Source: Burkholderia pyrrocinia
GTDB lineage: Bacteria > Pseudomonadota > Gammaproteobacteria > Burkholderiales > Burkholderiaceae
Reading direction: 5' to 3'
NCBI RefSeq assembly: GCF_018417535.1
Contig: NZ_CP070979.1
Span: 558,001 to 622,000, forward strand
DNA: 64,000 nt
Each line of letters opens with the position of its first letter. Position 1 is the stretch's first letter. Made by a program: the position numbers and the translations under genes. Under the pieces are notes generated by a model that made no database searches, was not told the DNA's origin, and saw only the letters and a program-made list of their open reading frames with translations. This document shows, in pieces, positions 27,418 through 35,873 of this stretch.

Positions 27418-30400
27418 TTACGCACGCTGCCGCAACGTGACCACGCTGGGCGAACCGTTCGCGCCCGCCGCGCCGCTCGGGCCGTTGGTGCCGCCCTGGC
27501 CATCCGGCCGACCCGCGCCCGCCGCGCCGCCGGCGCCGCCCGCGCCGCCGAGTCCGCCCAGTGCCGATTTCGCATCCACCGTCACGCCGCCGTCCGGCCC
27601 CAACTGATCGAAGTAGATATTCACACTCGAACCGTTCCCGCCCGGGCCGCCCGCGCCGCCGGCCCCACCCCCGCCGCCCCCGCCGCCTTGCGCATTGCCG
27701 TTGCCGCGGCCGCCCGCCCCGCCACGGCCGCCGCGCCCGCCCTGACCGCCCGCGCCGCCGCGTGCCTCCACGGTCAGACGTCCGACGATCACGCCAACGC
27801 TCCAATTGACGTTCGGCGCGTCGCCGCCCCGGCCGCCTGGCGCGCCGGAGGCGCCGCTGCCACCGGGGGAACCGCTGATGCCGGCCCCCGGCCCGTCGCC
27901 GCCGGCCGGGCCGTCACCGCCCGACAGGCCGTCCATTCCCGGCGGGCCGACGACCGTGAGCACGGGCGACGGCTCGCCACCGGACGCACCCTGCAGCAGG
28001 CCGATATTCGCGACCACCGTGGCGCCGACGTCGACGCGCGCGCCCGGTTCGAGCACGATGCTGCCCACCACGAGATGCAGCGCGTGCCCGACATCGGCCT
28101 CTATCAGCAGGCGATGCCCGGGCCGCAGACGGATGCTCTCGACGGCGAAATAGGCGTCCATGCGCCGCGGATCGAGTCCGAGGCTGGGCAGGCTGCTGGG
28201 CATCTGCGTCCGGGACGACCAGGCGATGCGCAACACCCCGTCGTCGGTCGATGCGCTGTCGAGCACGCCGCGCATGACCTGCCCCGGCGTGATGTCGCGT
28301 TGCGCGAGCGCGCGGCTGAACAGCACATGCGCCGCCGCCGGCAGCCCCGCGGCCTCCAACAGGTCGGCCATCGTCGCCTTCACGCCCGGCCCGGCGGCCA
28401 CGCCGGGGTTGAGCAACGCGATGTAGCTGCTGATCGCGTGGTAGCTGTTGCCGTTGACGGGATCGGCATCCCCCCCGGTCAGCGCAACGGGATCGCCGAC
28501 GCCGTATACCGTGTAGTTGAGACTGAACTGCGGCACCACGTCGGCCACCCGGGCGACCAGGAAAACCGACTTCGCCGGCACGGTCGTCTTGTAGAACCGC
28601 GTGAACGTCAGGAGTGCGAATGGGGGCGGCCCGAACGCGTAAACTTGCGCGGGCGCGGGCACGCCGTTGAGTGGGTTCTGCGTCATGTCCAGCATCGCGA
28701 GGCTCGCCAGATTGCCTCCCGCGTCGTGGCCGCAGAGCAGCAGTTGGCGGATGCCGTTGGGCAGCTTCGGGCGGGTCGCCTGGATGGCCGCCGCGACGTT
28801 GTCGCGCAGCGCATCGTAGAGCGTGCCGATGCCTTGGCCCACGCCCGCGTCGGACGGCGCACCCTTCAACCACGCCGGGTAGTAGACAGACGTATCGGCC
28901 ACGCGCTGCACGAGCTCCAGCGCCGACACGGTGCCGCGGAACGCCACGGTCATCCGGCCGCCGGCGGGATCGACGAAGACGGCGCCCCACGTCACGTTGT
29001 CGCCGTCGGCGATGTCCGCCGCATAGACCCACGGCGCGGGCGGCGCGACCGCGGTTGCCGGATGCTGGAAGCGCTGATAGGCCAGCGCGCACAGGATCGA
29101 CAGCGGTGCGGCGGTCTCCGGCTCGTATTGCCCGGGGGTCGCCCGCACGGCGAATCCAGCGTAGTCGCGCAATTCGTCGCCCTCGGCACAATCCGCGCAG
29201 CACGGCTGCCGAAGGTAGGTGCAGAACCCGAGCGCCTGCCCGTAGAACCACGCGGTACGCTCCGCCCACGGCGCATCGTAGGTCGGCACGCTGGCGTGCA
29301 GCGTCTGCGTTTGTCCGGTGACGGCAAGCTGGATGTTGTCCGGGCTCCGGGTCGGCGCCGACGGAAAGAAATCGACGCCGCTCGCGTTCACGGTGTAGGC
29401 GGTCGGCAATGCGCCGTTGAACGCATTCGCGAAGCTTGCGTCGCTGAACGCGGGAGACGACAGCGCGTACACGGCGATGTCGGTCACCGGCGACTGCTGC
29501 GACGGCCCCCAGTTGTTGCGCGGCGCGGCATAGGCCGCGGCAAGCTGCGCGAGCGGGCCGCCGGCCGTCATGCCGGCGAACACCACCGGGAACTGCTTCG
29601 CGAACACCTGCATCCGCCCGACATGGATCAACGCGTCCGCCAGCGCGTCCTGCACGCCGTACCACATCGACAGGTAGCCCACCTGCACCCGGCCGTCGAT
29701 CCCGGCGACCGACGCGAACAGCGTCTCGTGGACGCGGGAGATGGCGCGCTCCAGCGCCGGCGCATGGTGCACCGGATCGGTCGCGGCCACCATCTCGCGC
29801 ACCTGGTCGAGCAATTGCTGGCCGGCGTTGCGGGTTTCGCCGACGGCCTCGCCCGGCGCCGGACAGGCGGCCAGCCAGTCGTCGAGCGTGCTGCGAAACG
29901 CGTCGCTGTGCCGGCGCATCTGCTGAGGCAGCGCCAGCACCCGGCGCAGCTCGTCATGCCGATGCCATTCGCGCAGCGGCTTCGAGAATGCGCGCAGCTG
30001 CGTGTGCAGCGCGAGCGTGTGGCTGGCGAACGCCGGCGCCCGGCTCGCCGGCAAACCGAACGTGACGGGCGCCAGCTGGAGTCCGGACGACGTGAAGTTC
30101 TGCGTGTAGTCGTCCCACGTGCTGCCCATCGCCACGATGGCGACGATCTCGCCGTTCGACGGCAGGGTGCCCACGACGATATAGCCTTGCGCGCCATACA
30201 GGCCGTTGCGAAAGGTTCGCGCCACGCTCCAGCCGGGCGGCGGATTCACGTTGTCGAGGTTCGCCGCAGCCTGCTCGGCAAGACCCGCCATCAATGCGGC
30301 GTCCTGCGCGCTGTATGAAAAGATGCTCATGTCCGCAACCAGGTTGGTCGTGCCACCGCCGGCCCCGGCCGCGCATGACGAGGCCGGGTCGCGCTCCGCG

Positions 30401-30456
30401 TCATCGCACGGATGACACGGCGCGCCGCTGAAATCGACGGCAGCACCGAGGTGCAA
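27418..30456 (-). CDS. Twin lipase-like protein with Gly-rich tail, nucleophile Ser missing in both domains
   Basis: Two class-3-lipase-like alpha/beta domains, a beta module and a Gly-Gly-X tail (after about residue 860). The nucleophile elbows read FAGMTAGGPLAQL (Thr297) and LCGHDAGGNLASL (Asp578), where GxSxG is expected. In the second domain the other triad positions seem present: Asp in VARVADVVP and His in NSYHAISSY. It is thus probably a pseudo-lipase, or an enzyme with altered chemistry. Start: TTG 30456 is preferred because AAGGG lies 5 nt before it, the gap to the upstream gene is then 13 nt, and the extra 42 codons are GC3-rich; ATG 30330 is the alternative but lacks a Shine-Dalgarno. 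No signal peptide with either start. Confidence 0.8.
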   Translation of the reverse strand: MHLGAAVDFSGAPCHPCDDAERDPASSCAAGAGGGTTNLVADMSIFSYSAQDAALMAGLAEQAAANLDNVNPPPGWSVARTFRNGLYGAQGYIVVGTLPSNGEIVAIVAMGSTWDDYTQNFTSSGLQLAPVTFGLPASRAPAFASHTLALHTQLRAFSKPLREWHRHDELRRVLALPQQMRRHSDAFRSTLDDWLAACPAPGEAVGETRNAGQQLLDQVREMVAATDPVHHAPALERAISRVHETLFASVAGIDGRVQVGYLSMWYGVQDALADALIHVGRMQVFAKQFPVVFAGMTAGGPLAQLAAAYAAPRNNWGPSQQSPVTDIAVYALSSPAFSDASFANAFNGALPTAYTVNASGVDFFPSAPTRSPDNIQLAVTGQTQTLHASVPTYDAPWAERTAWFYGQALGFCTYLRQPCCADCAEGDELRDYAGFAVRATPGQYEPETAAPLSILCALAYQRFQHPATAVAPPAPWVYAADIADGDNVTWGAVFVDPAGGRMTVAFRGTVSALELVQRVADTSVYYPAWLKGAPSDAGVGQGIGTLYDALRDNVAAAIQATRPKLPNGIRQLLLCGHDAGGNLASLAMLDMTQNPLNGVPAPAQVYAFGPPPFALLTFTRFYKTTVPAKSVFLVARVADVVPQFSLNYTVYGVGDPVALTGGDADPVNGNSYHAISSYIALLNPGVAAGPGVKATMADLLEAAGLPAAAHVLFSRALAQRDITPGQVMRGVLDSASTDDGVLRIAWSSRTQMPSSLPSLGLDPRRMDAYFAVESIRLRPGHRLLIEADVGHALHLVVGSIVLEPGARVDVGATVVANIGLLQGASGGEPSPVLTVVGPPGMDGLSGGDGPAGGDGPGAGISGSPGGSGASGAPGGRGGDAPNVNWSVGVIVGRLTVEARGGAGGQGGRGGRGGAGGRGNGNAQGGGGGGGGAGGAGGPGGNGSSVNIYFDQLGPDGGVTVDAKSALGGLGGAGGAGGAAGAGRPDGQGGTNGPSGAAGANGSPSVVTLRQRA

Positions 30457-30469
30457 GAAAGCCCTTGAT

Positions 30470-31192
30470 TCACGCCGACAGAAGTGCCGTCGGCTTCGCT
30501 GTCACGACGACCTTGCCGTTACCGCCGGGCGCGCCGTTCTGGCCCGGGAATCCCACGGCCCCAGGCAAGCCCGGGGCCGCCTGCGTCTGCGGGCTCCCCT
30601 GGACCAGCTCGTTCAAGCCGCCGGCGCCGCCCAGCCCGCCGGTGCCGGCGGAGCCGCCCTGCCCGCCCACGCCGCCGATCGACGACGGTGCGATGTGCCC
30701 GGCCTGGTTCTCGGAGCTGTAGTAGACGTAGATGTCGCCGCCATTGCCGCCCGGCGCCCCGCTGCCGCCGTTGCCTCCCGCGCCACCGTTACCGCCTTCG
30801 CCGCCGTTGGCCGGCTGCACGCAGTGCTGCGTCAGGCAGGACGCCTGCGGATTCTGGCCGGCATTGCCGCCCGCTCCGCCCACTCCGCCCGCCCCGCCGT
30901 TGCCGCCGTTCCCGCCGGTGCCGCCGACACTCAGGATCGTGAGCGTGCCTTTCAGCGTGCCGCCCAGATAGATCACGCACTGCGGCGCGGAACTGCCCGT
31001 GATGCCTGCGGTGCCGTTGCTCGCCGCGCCGCCCGCTTGACCGGGCGTGCCGTTGCCCGACGGATAGCAGACGCGACCCTCGTATTTGCCGGGCAGTCCG
31101 TTTTCGCCGGGCAGCCCCTCCGTGCCCGGGCTGCCCGGACGACCGGGCCCTGCGGGCGGAGCGCTGATGGTGATGACCGGAGGCGTAGTCAT
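30470..31192 (-). CDS. Gly-Gly-X repeat (collagen-like) protein, 240 aa
   Basis: Long Gly-rich tracts ([20 protein letters not shown] and similar) alternate with short beta strands ([21 protein letters not shown]). N- and C-terminal parts have true collagen-like G-X-Y triplets ([20 protein letters not shown]). Such GGX tracts fold as polyglycine-II helix bundles in phage fibres and antifreeze proteins. Four Cys (VCYP, PQCV, SCLTQHC) could crosslink chains. It lacks a signal peptide. The ATG overlaps the stop of the next Gly-rich gene upstream, so the pair is co-translated. Confidence 0.8.
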   Translation of the reverse strand: MTTPPVITISAPPAGPGRPGSPGTEGLPGENGLPGKYEGRVCYPSGNGTPGQAGGAASNGTAGITGSSAPQCVIYLGGTLKGTLTILSVGGTGGNGGNGGAGGVGGAGGNAGQNPQASCLTQHCVQPANGGEGGNGGAGGNGGSGAPGGNGGDIYVYYSSENQAGHIAPSSIGGVGGQGGSAGTGGLGGAGGLNELVQGSPQTQAAPGLPGAVGFPGQNGAPGGNGKVVVTAKPTALLSA

Positions 31193-31890
31193 TGGGCCTC
31201 CCATTCCAGCACGGATGCGAGTCGCTTCTGGATGATGCTCAACTGACACGGGCTCCCCGGGCTGCCGGGCGCCCCGGTCGAACCCGGGTTGCCGGGGCTG
31301 CCGGACGAGCCCCCGCCGGCCCCGCCCGTGCCGCCGCTCCCTGCCGAGCCACCCTCGCCGGCGGAGCCGCCGGCTCCGCCCGGCGCACCGGTCGGCTTTT
31401 GCCCCGTTCCCCAGATGATGCTGCCGGTGAGGGTGCCGTACGTTACCGTCACCGTGGTGCCGTCGCCGCCGCTGCCGCCATTGCCGCCGTTGCCGCCCTG
31501 GCCGCCGTTGCCGCCCCGACCGGCGCTCGTGGCCGAGCATTGGCCGTTGGCCCCCGCGCCGGAGCCGCCATTGCCACCGTTGCCACCGTTGCCGCCCCTG
31601 CCGCCGCCGCCGCCGGCGCCCGCGGACGTCTCGATGGAGAGGACGCCGTTGATGGTCGCTGCGGTGAACGTTATACCGACCGCGGCCGCCCCTTTGCCGC
31701 CGTTGCCACCCGTGCCGCCATACGTGCCGTTACCGCCGGTGCCACCCGCCGTTCCGCCGCTCGTGCAGCGCCCCTTGTTGTCGGTCGAACCGGAAGCACC
31801 GGAGCTGCCCGTGCCCCCTGCCGTACCCTGCGCCCCTGCCTGACCAGCGAAGCCAGGTGCGGACACCGAGCCGATCGTCGTGATACCCAT
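31189..31890 (-). CDS. Gly-Gly-X repeat (collagen-like) protein, 233 aa
   Basis: Same plan as its downstream neighbour: collagen-like start ([16 protein letters not shown]), then GGX tracts ([13 protein letters not shown] and others) broken by beta strands ([33 protein letters not shown]), and a non-repetitive C-terminal helix ([15 protein letters not shown]) that could trimerise or anchor. Cys residues flank the repeats. The two proteins probably arose by duplication and may co-assemble. No signal peptide. Nucleotide repeats here are a by-product of the GGX code. Confidence 0.8.
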   Translation of the reverse strand: MGITTIGSVSAPGFAGQAGAQGTAGGTGSSGASGSTDNKGRCTSGGTAGGTGGNGTYGGTGGNGGKGAAAVGITFTAATINGVLSIETSAGAGGGGGRGGNGGNGGNGGSGAGANGQCSATSAGRGGNGGQGGNGGNGGSGGDGTTVTVTYGTLTGSIIWGTGQKPTGAPGGAGGSAGEGGSAGSGGTGGAGGGSSGSPGNPGSTGAPGSPGSPCQLSIIQKRLASVLEWEAQ

Positions 31891-31904
31891 GTGGATTTCC
31901 CCTG

Positions 31905-32558
31905 TCAGGACAGAATGTTGAACACGCCGACGTTGAACGTCACTTCGGTATTCACGAGAATCTGGCCGCCCGGTTCGACGGTGATCGAATTCGCGTTGAA
32001 GGCGACCGGCCCCGGCCCGTTGATCACGAGCGGATGGCCCGGCTGCACCACCACATCGCCCGCGTTGACCACCGTCCCCTGGAGCGGATAAGCCAGCGCA
32101 TTGATGATGGGCTCCCAGTCCTTCACCCGCGCGGAATTGCCGGTGAGATACGCTTTCGACGCGCGGTCGACATCTGCGAGCGTCGCGGGATCGAGCGTGT
32201 CCTGCAGCCGGCACACATCGCCCGCATGCTGCTGCACCGCGACGAGTGCCGACTGCGGCGGCGGGGGCGGATAGTCGATATGACTGTCGCCGAAGTGTTC
32301 CTTCGTGTAGTGGTAGTCGGGCACGCCGCCGAGACGCTTCATCTCGGCGATGTCCTGCACGACCCGCACTTCGCCCGGCACGTCCGCGCCGCCGTCGGGA
32401 TGCCCGAACCGCACGGCGCGCCCGGCTTCGTTGTGCGCCAGCAGCCCCGTGTTGTGCGACTTGCCCTCGAGATCGGCCAGCGTCTTGCCATAGAGCTTGA
32501 GACGTGCCTCAAGAATTTGTGCCTCGGTACTCGTCAAAGTCACCATGCAAACCCCCAT
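31905..32558 (-). CDS. Unrecognised 217-aa protein with C-terminal beta module, first gene of the operon
   Basis: The first gene of the minus-strand operon, 14 nt before the Gly-rich pair. The N-terminal half is helical and charged; a Pro run (DYPPPPPQS) leads to a helical middle, and the last 45 residues are beta-rich (PGHPLVING...SITVEPGGQILV). That module matches part of the twin-lipase protein (PGHRLLIEA...SIVLEPGARVDV), so the genes share building blocks. Start: ATG 32558 is given; ATG 32546 has GGGGG 6 nt before it and may be the real one (213 aa). No signal peptide. Confidence 0.7.
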   Translation of the reverse strand: MGVCMVTLTSTEAQILEARLKLYGKTLADLEGKSHNTGLLAHNEAGRAVRFGHPDGGADVPGEVRVVQDIAEMKRLGGVPDYHYTKEHFGDSHIDYPPPPPQSALVAVQQHAGDVCRLQDTLDPATLADVDRASKAYLTGNSARVKDWEPIINALAYPLQGTVVNAGDVVVQPGHPLVINGPGPVAFNANSITVEPGGQILVNTEVTFNVGVFNILS

Positions 32559-33319
32559 GTGCTCGTGAAGTGACAGGCGAGGCGAACCTCGCCGGCTGGT
32601 AAGGCGGTGCGCCCGCGCAACGCGCGCATAGGCGGAAACGCCCGGACAGAACAGACGAACAGCAACAACCCGGCCGCCCCGGCATGCGGCACACGCGGCT
32701 TCGTCAACTCATGCGCGGCTTGGTCCGGAAGCAACGCGAAGACAGCCCCTTCGACAGGACCGACACCGGAAATGGCCTTGCCCCGGTTCGGAAAATTAAA
32801 ACGAAGATGCGACGGCAACGGACCGTCATATTGATTTGAATAGTGAAATGATCAAAAAACGCATCGCTTATTTTCATGGTTTTCGTACTCATTTCGACTC
32901 ATGCACATAGATATGTGCAATACATTCGTCCGCCCGATCACGTGCCGATGTCTCCAAACAGCATTCGCTGAACCGGGTCGTCTATTTGATTCGATAGGTG
33001 CGATGTCGATCGCGCGACAGGTCGATCATGTCGCGTGTGTAGCGAGACGCTAGCTAAGTGGCGTCATGCTTTCCCCGATGCGTTGGTCTGGTTACGAATA
33101 ATCTACGGCCGATTCTAGTTGTGAAAAAACGTCCGTCAACCTGACAGAACTGTGGGGTTGCGGGATAGCAGATATGTTTCCTATAACCGTAAGCACGTGT
33201 GCGCAATTTTCGGGTGTTTCCTTCTCGGTTTCCGGTTGGCCGTGGTTAATTTCGACCCCGTGATTAACACATTATTTTAATCGAACAAGATGTCGAACTG
33301 TCCTGCGAAAGGGAACCGC
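32559..33319. promoter_or_regulatory. Intergenic control region of the giant operon and the hydroxylase gene
   Basis: A 0.76-kb stretch without a convincing gene, clearly AT-richer than its surroundings, between the divergent giant operon and the hydroxylase gene. It contains the 18-bp palindrome at 32902-32919, several A/T runs (for example around 32790-32880 and 33240-33290) that could be promoters or xenogeneic-silencer sites, and a good Shine-Dalgarno (AAAGGGA) before the ATG at 33320. I cannot fix promoter elements by eye. Confidence 0.55.
32902..32919. promoter_or_regulatory. 18-bp palindrome, candidate operator
   Basis: Perfect 8-bp arms TGCACATA and TATGTGCA separated by GA, 343 nt upstream of the giant operon's first ATG and about 400 nt before the divergent hydroxylase gene. 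An isolated perfect palindrome of this size in a gene-free region is a plausible site for a dimeric regulator; no regulator gene adjoins it. Confidence 0.45.
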
Positions 33320-34069
33320 ATGAACTTGAAACTGAAGTCCTCGCTGCATTGGCTGCGCAAAAATATCGCGCTGTATAACGCGGCCTATTTGTTCATCCCG
33401 TTCTTCGATCTATTTTGCGGCGGGCGCAGGCGGCCGGTGTTCTTCGACATCGACCGCACCTACCCGTCGCTACGCTGTCTCGACCAGCACAAGGAAGAGA
33501 TCCTGCGTGAACTCGACGCGCTTCTGCCGCAGCAGGATCAGATGCCGAAATATCACGAGCTGGATACGGACCTGATTCATGCGTCGGGGCGCTATCAACG
33601 CGACAAGCGCTGGAACGTGTTCATGCTGTTCAGTTACGGCGTCAAGCCGGAGCACAACCGCGCGCTCGCGCCTCGCACCACCGCGCTGCTCGATCAGATC
33701 CCCGACCTCGCGCAAGCATTCTTCTCGATCCTCGACCCAGGCAAGTCGATCCCGGCCCATTCCGCGCCAACCCGCTCCTACATCCGCTATCACTTGGCGT
33801 TGCACGTACCCGAGACCAACCCGCCGTCGATCCGCGTGAAGGATCAGGTCTACACGTGGAAAGCAGGCGAAAGCATGATGTTCGACGACAGCTGGAACCA
33901 CGAGATCATCAATCACAGCGACGGGATCCGCGCGATCCTGCTGGTGGACGTGCTGCGTCCGATGCCGTGGCCGGCTCGCTGGCTCAATCGCCTCTTCTTC
34001 TGGATGGGCTGCCGCTGGTACGGGCCGCGCATCGGGAAGGCCGCTTCCAATTTCGTGGTCAGGCTGTAG
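33320..34069 (+). CDS. Aspartyl/asparaginyl beta-hydroxylase family, LpxO-like dioxygenase
   Basis: An Fe(II)/2-oxoglutarate dioxygenase of 249 aa resembling LpxO, which 2-hydroxylates a secondary acyl chain of lipid A. An N-terminal hydrophobic segment (YNAAYLFIPFFDLF) could anchor it to the inner membrane. The core shows SIPAHSAPTRSYIRYHLALH, the metal-site region GESMMFDDSWNHEIINHSD and the oxoglutarate-binding Arg in RAILLVDVLRP. ATG 33320 is chosen because AAAGGGA lies 6 nt before it; ATG 33290 would add ten residues. Lipid A of Burkholderia can carry 2-hydroxymyristate, so that role fits, but a peptide substrate is possible. Confidence 0.82.
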   Translation: MNLKLKSSLHWLRKNIALYNAAYLFIPFFDLFCGGRRRPVFFDIDRTYPSLRCLDQHKEEILRELDALLPQQDQMPKYHELDTDLIHASGRYQRDKRWNVFMLFSYGVKPEHNRALAPRTTALLDQIPDLAQAFFSILDPGKSIPAHSAPTRSYIRYHLALHVPETNPPSIRVKDQVYTWKAGESMMFDDSWNHEIINHSDGIRAILLVDVLRPMPWPARWLNRLFFWMGCRWYGPRIGKAASNFVVRL

Positions 34070-34417
34070 ATAGGGCGTCCGCCGAAGTAACGTTCATGCG
34101 TTTCCCAAATCGATGCCGATCAGCGTGACCTCGTTCATGGCGCTCTCCTCTACCGTGGACCGCCCCCCCCCTATCGTAGAACGGTCGCTGGGATCGGGCT
34201 GGCCATTTCATTTCTATGGCCAGCTCCTGATCATGATGGCGTTCGACTATCCTATCCGGCACCCGTCACCCGCGTGATCGACAATCGTGATGCGCGGAGG
34301 CCCCGTGGACAAACCCGCCGCGCTCGCTCGCCTACCGCTGCGTGCTACTCTCGCAAATGGCACCGGCCAAGACAGTTCAGTGGTGCGCGACCAGTGAACA
34401 CTGTGGATTCACGCATC
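34070..34417. other. Gene-free stretch before the sensor kinase
   Basis: Besides the IS110 remnant I see no gene here. The frame of the downstream kinase is open further upstream, but that extension is Arg-rich and unlike a kinase N-terminus, so it is treated as leader sequence. Confidence 0.5.
34097..34138 (-). pseudogene. IS110-family transposase N-terminal remnant
   Basis: On the minus strand an ATG at 34138, with GGAGAG just before it, starts MNEVTLIGIDLG, the highly conserved start of IS110-family transposases, and then runs into a TGA after two foreign codons. Only this end of the element remains. A run of eight C residues (34163-34170) lies just outside. Confidence 0.55.
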
Positions 34418-35860
34418 ATGTACTCGATCTTTCCCGCGTTTGTATCTGCCTTGTTTCTCGGGTTTGGCCTCTACGTGCTGGCCACCAAGGGGCTCACGCG
34501 GGTATCCGTCCCGTTCGCGTTGATGTGCGCGACGACCTTCGTCTGGCAGGGAACGTGGGCCTTCCTGTTCCAGACGACCGAGGCGGACGTCGCCAACTTG
34601 TTAGTCAAGGCAGGCTATCTGTTCATCCTTTTTCTGCCGACGACCTTCTATCATTTCGTGACGGAGATCGTGTCGCGCCGGGACGAGCGGCCGATCATGT
34701 TCGCATCCTACGGACTCTGCGCCCTACTGGCGGTGCTGCTGGTCACGAGCAATGCGGTCGTCGATGGATTCCGCCTGCATTTCTTTGGCCCGTATCCCAA
34801 GGCGGGCCCACTGCATCCGTTGCACGTCGTGCAGACGGTACTCCTGGTCGGCCGCAGCGGTTGGCTCCTGATCGAGGCAAGACGACAGGAGCGAGCGCGA
34901 GACGTCCGGCAACTGCTCACTCAATGTCTCGTCAGCCTGGGCCTCTACTCGCTCGCGGCGACCGACTATGCGGTGAACTACGGAGTCGAGTTCTATCCGG
35001 TGGGGGTGCTGTTTATCGCGATCAGTCTCGGGATTCTCGCGACGTCGATCGTCCGCTATGGCCTGATGGGCCCCTATCTCCTGGCCGCGACGGTCGCGCA
35101 CGAAGTGGCCACGCCGCTGGCGGCGATCGGCCTGCACGCGGACGAGCTGCGCAACGTCCTGCCGGTGCTGCTGCGCGGGTATCGGCTAGCGGTGGAGCAC
35201 CGGTTGTGCGCCGACGGTTTGTATCCTGGACAGCTGGAGCGGCTGCCGACGCTCGCGTCGTCGATCCGGCGCCAGGTCGACACCACGAGTACCGTGGTCG
35301 AAATGTCCCTGGCGTCCTTTACGCTGGACCGACTCGATCGCCACTGCTTCGCGGCCTATCCGATACGGGCCTGTGTCGACGCCGCAGTGGATCGCTTTCC
35401 CTTCCGTCCGGGTGAGCGAGACCGCATATCGGTCGACGCGATCGATCCGGACCTTCAGTTCTCCGGATCCGACTCGCTCGTGATCTTCGTCATCTTCAAT
35501 CTGCTGAAAAACGCCCTGTACGCGATCCACGCAAACGGCCGTGGGCAGATCGAGATCGAGGCCCATCGCAGCAACGGTTACTGCGTGGTGCGTTTCAGCG
35601 ATACGGGCCCGGGCATCGCCCCCGATGTACTCCCTCAAATCTTCGACGCCTTCTTCTCAACCAAATCGCACGGTCGCGGTGCCGGCATGGGCTTGAGTTT
35701 TTGCCGCCGCGTATGTGAAGCGTTCGGCGGCACCATCGCATGTGAATCCGTCCCCGGCGTCCGGACCACGTTCACGATTCGGTTGCCGGAGCCCGGTTCG
35801 CCGGCGGACCAAGCATTGCGCGATCCGCCGGCGCCCACCCGGCGCTATCGCATCGGGTAA
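34418..35860 (+). CDS. Membrane sensor histidine kinase, CqsS/LqsS-like architecture
   Basis: A 480-aa kinase with about seven N-terminal membrane helices (residues 1-215), no periplasmic domain, then a phosphoacceptor helix with His228 in VAHEVATPLAAIG. The ATP-binding domain is complete: N box NLLKNALYAIH, G1 DTGPGIAP, G2 GRGAGMGLSFC. A multi-helix sensor with nearly no loops suggests a hydrophobic ligand or membrane signal, as in CqsS/LqsS or PhcS autoinducer kinases. No receiver domain is attached; the partner is probably the response regulator at 36592. ATG 34418 is the first Met before the first helix; upstream alternatives add a polar, Arg-rich leader. It converges on the thioesterase gene with a 13-nt gap. 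Confidence 0.85.
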   Translation: MYSIFPAFVSALFLGFGLYVLATKGLTRVSVPFALMCATTFVWQGTWAFLFQTTEADVANLLVKAGYLFILFLPTTFYHFVTEIVSRRDERPIMFASYGLCALLAVLLVTSNAVVDGFRLHFFGPYPKAGPLHPLHVVQTVLLVGRSGWLLIEARRQERARDVRQLLTQCLVSLGLYSLAATDYAVNYGVEFYPVGVLFIAISLGILATSIVRYGLMGPYLLAATVAHEVATPLAAIGLHADELRNVLPVLLRGYRLAVEHRLCADGLYPGQLERLPTLASSIRRQVDTTSTVVEMSLASFTLDRLDRHCFAAYPIRACVDAAVDRFPFRPGERDRISVDAIDPDLQFSGSDSLVIFVIFNLLKNALYAIHANGRGQIEIEAHRSNGYCVVRFSDTGPGIAPDVLPQIFDAFFSTKSHGRGAGMGLSFCRRVCEAFGGTIACESVPGVRTTFTIRLPEPGSPADQALRDPPAPTRRYRIG

Positions 35861-35873
35861 GGCGGTCTCACAT

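Noticed and set aside
17944..30318. A plus-strand open frame of over 4000 codons opposite the giant operon
   Set aside because: It is antisense to genes with good starts and recognisable proteins, and its translation is Arg/His/Gln-rich low-complexity sequence, typical of the strand complementary to GC3-rich genes.
30500..31880. Dense short nucleotide repeats that could suggest a CRISPR array or satellite
   Set aside because: The repeats are 3- and 6-nt units in frame with Gly-Gly-X codons; there are no constant repeats with unique spacers.
33144..33153. ACAG-AA-CTGT as a possible lux/cep box before the hydroxylase gene
   Set aside because: The half-sites have the opposite orientation to LuxR-type boxes (CTGT...ACAG) and the spacing is wrong.
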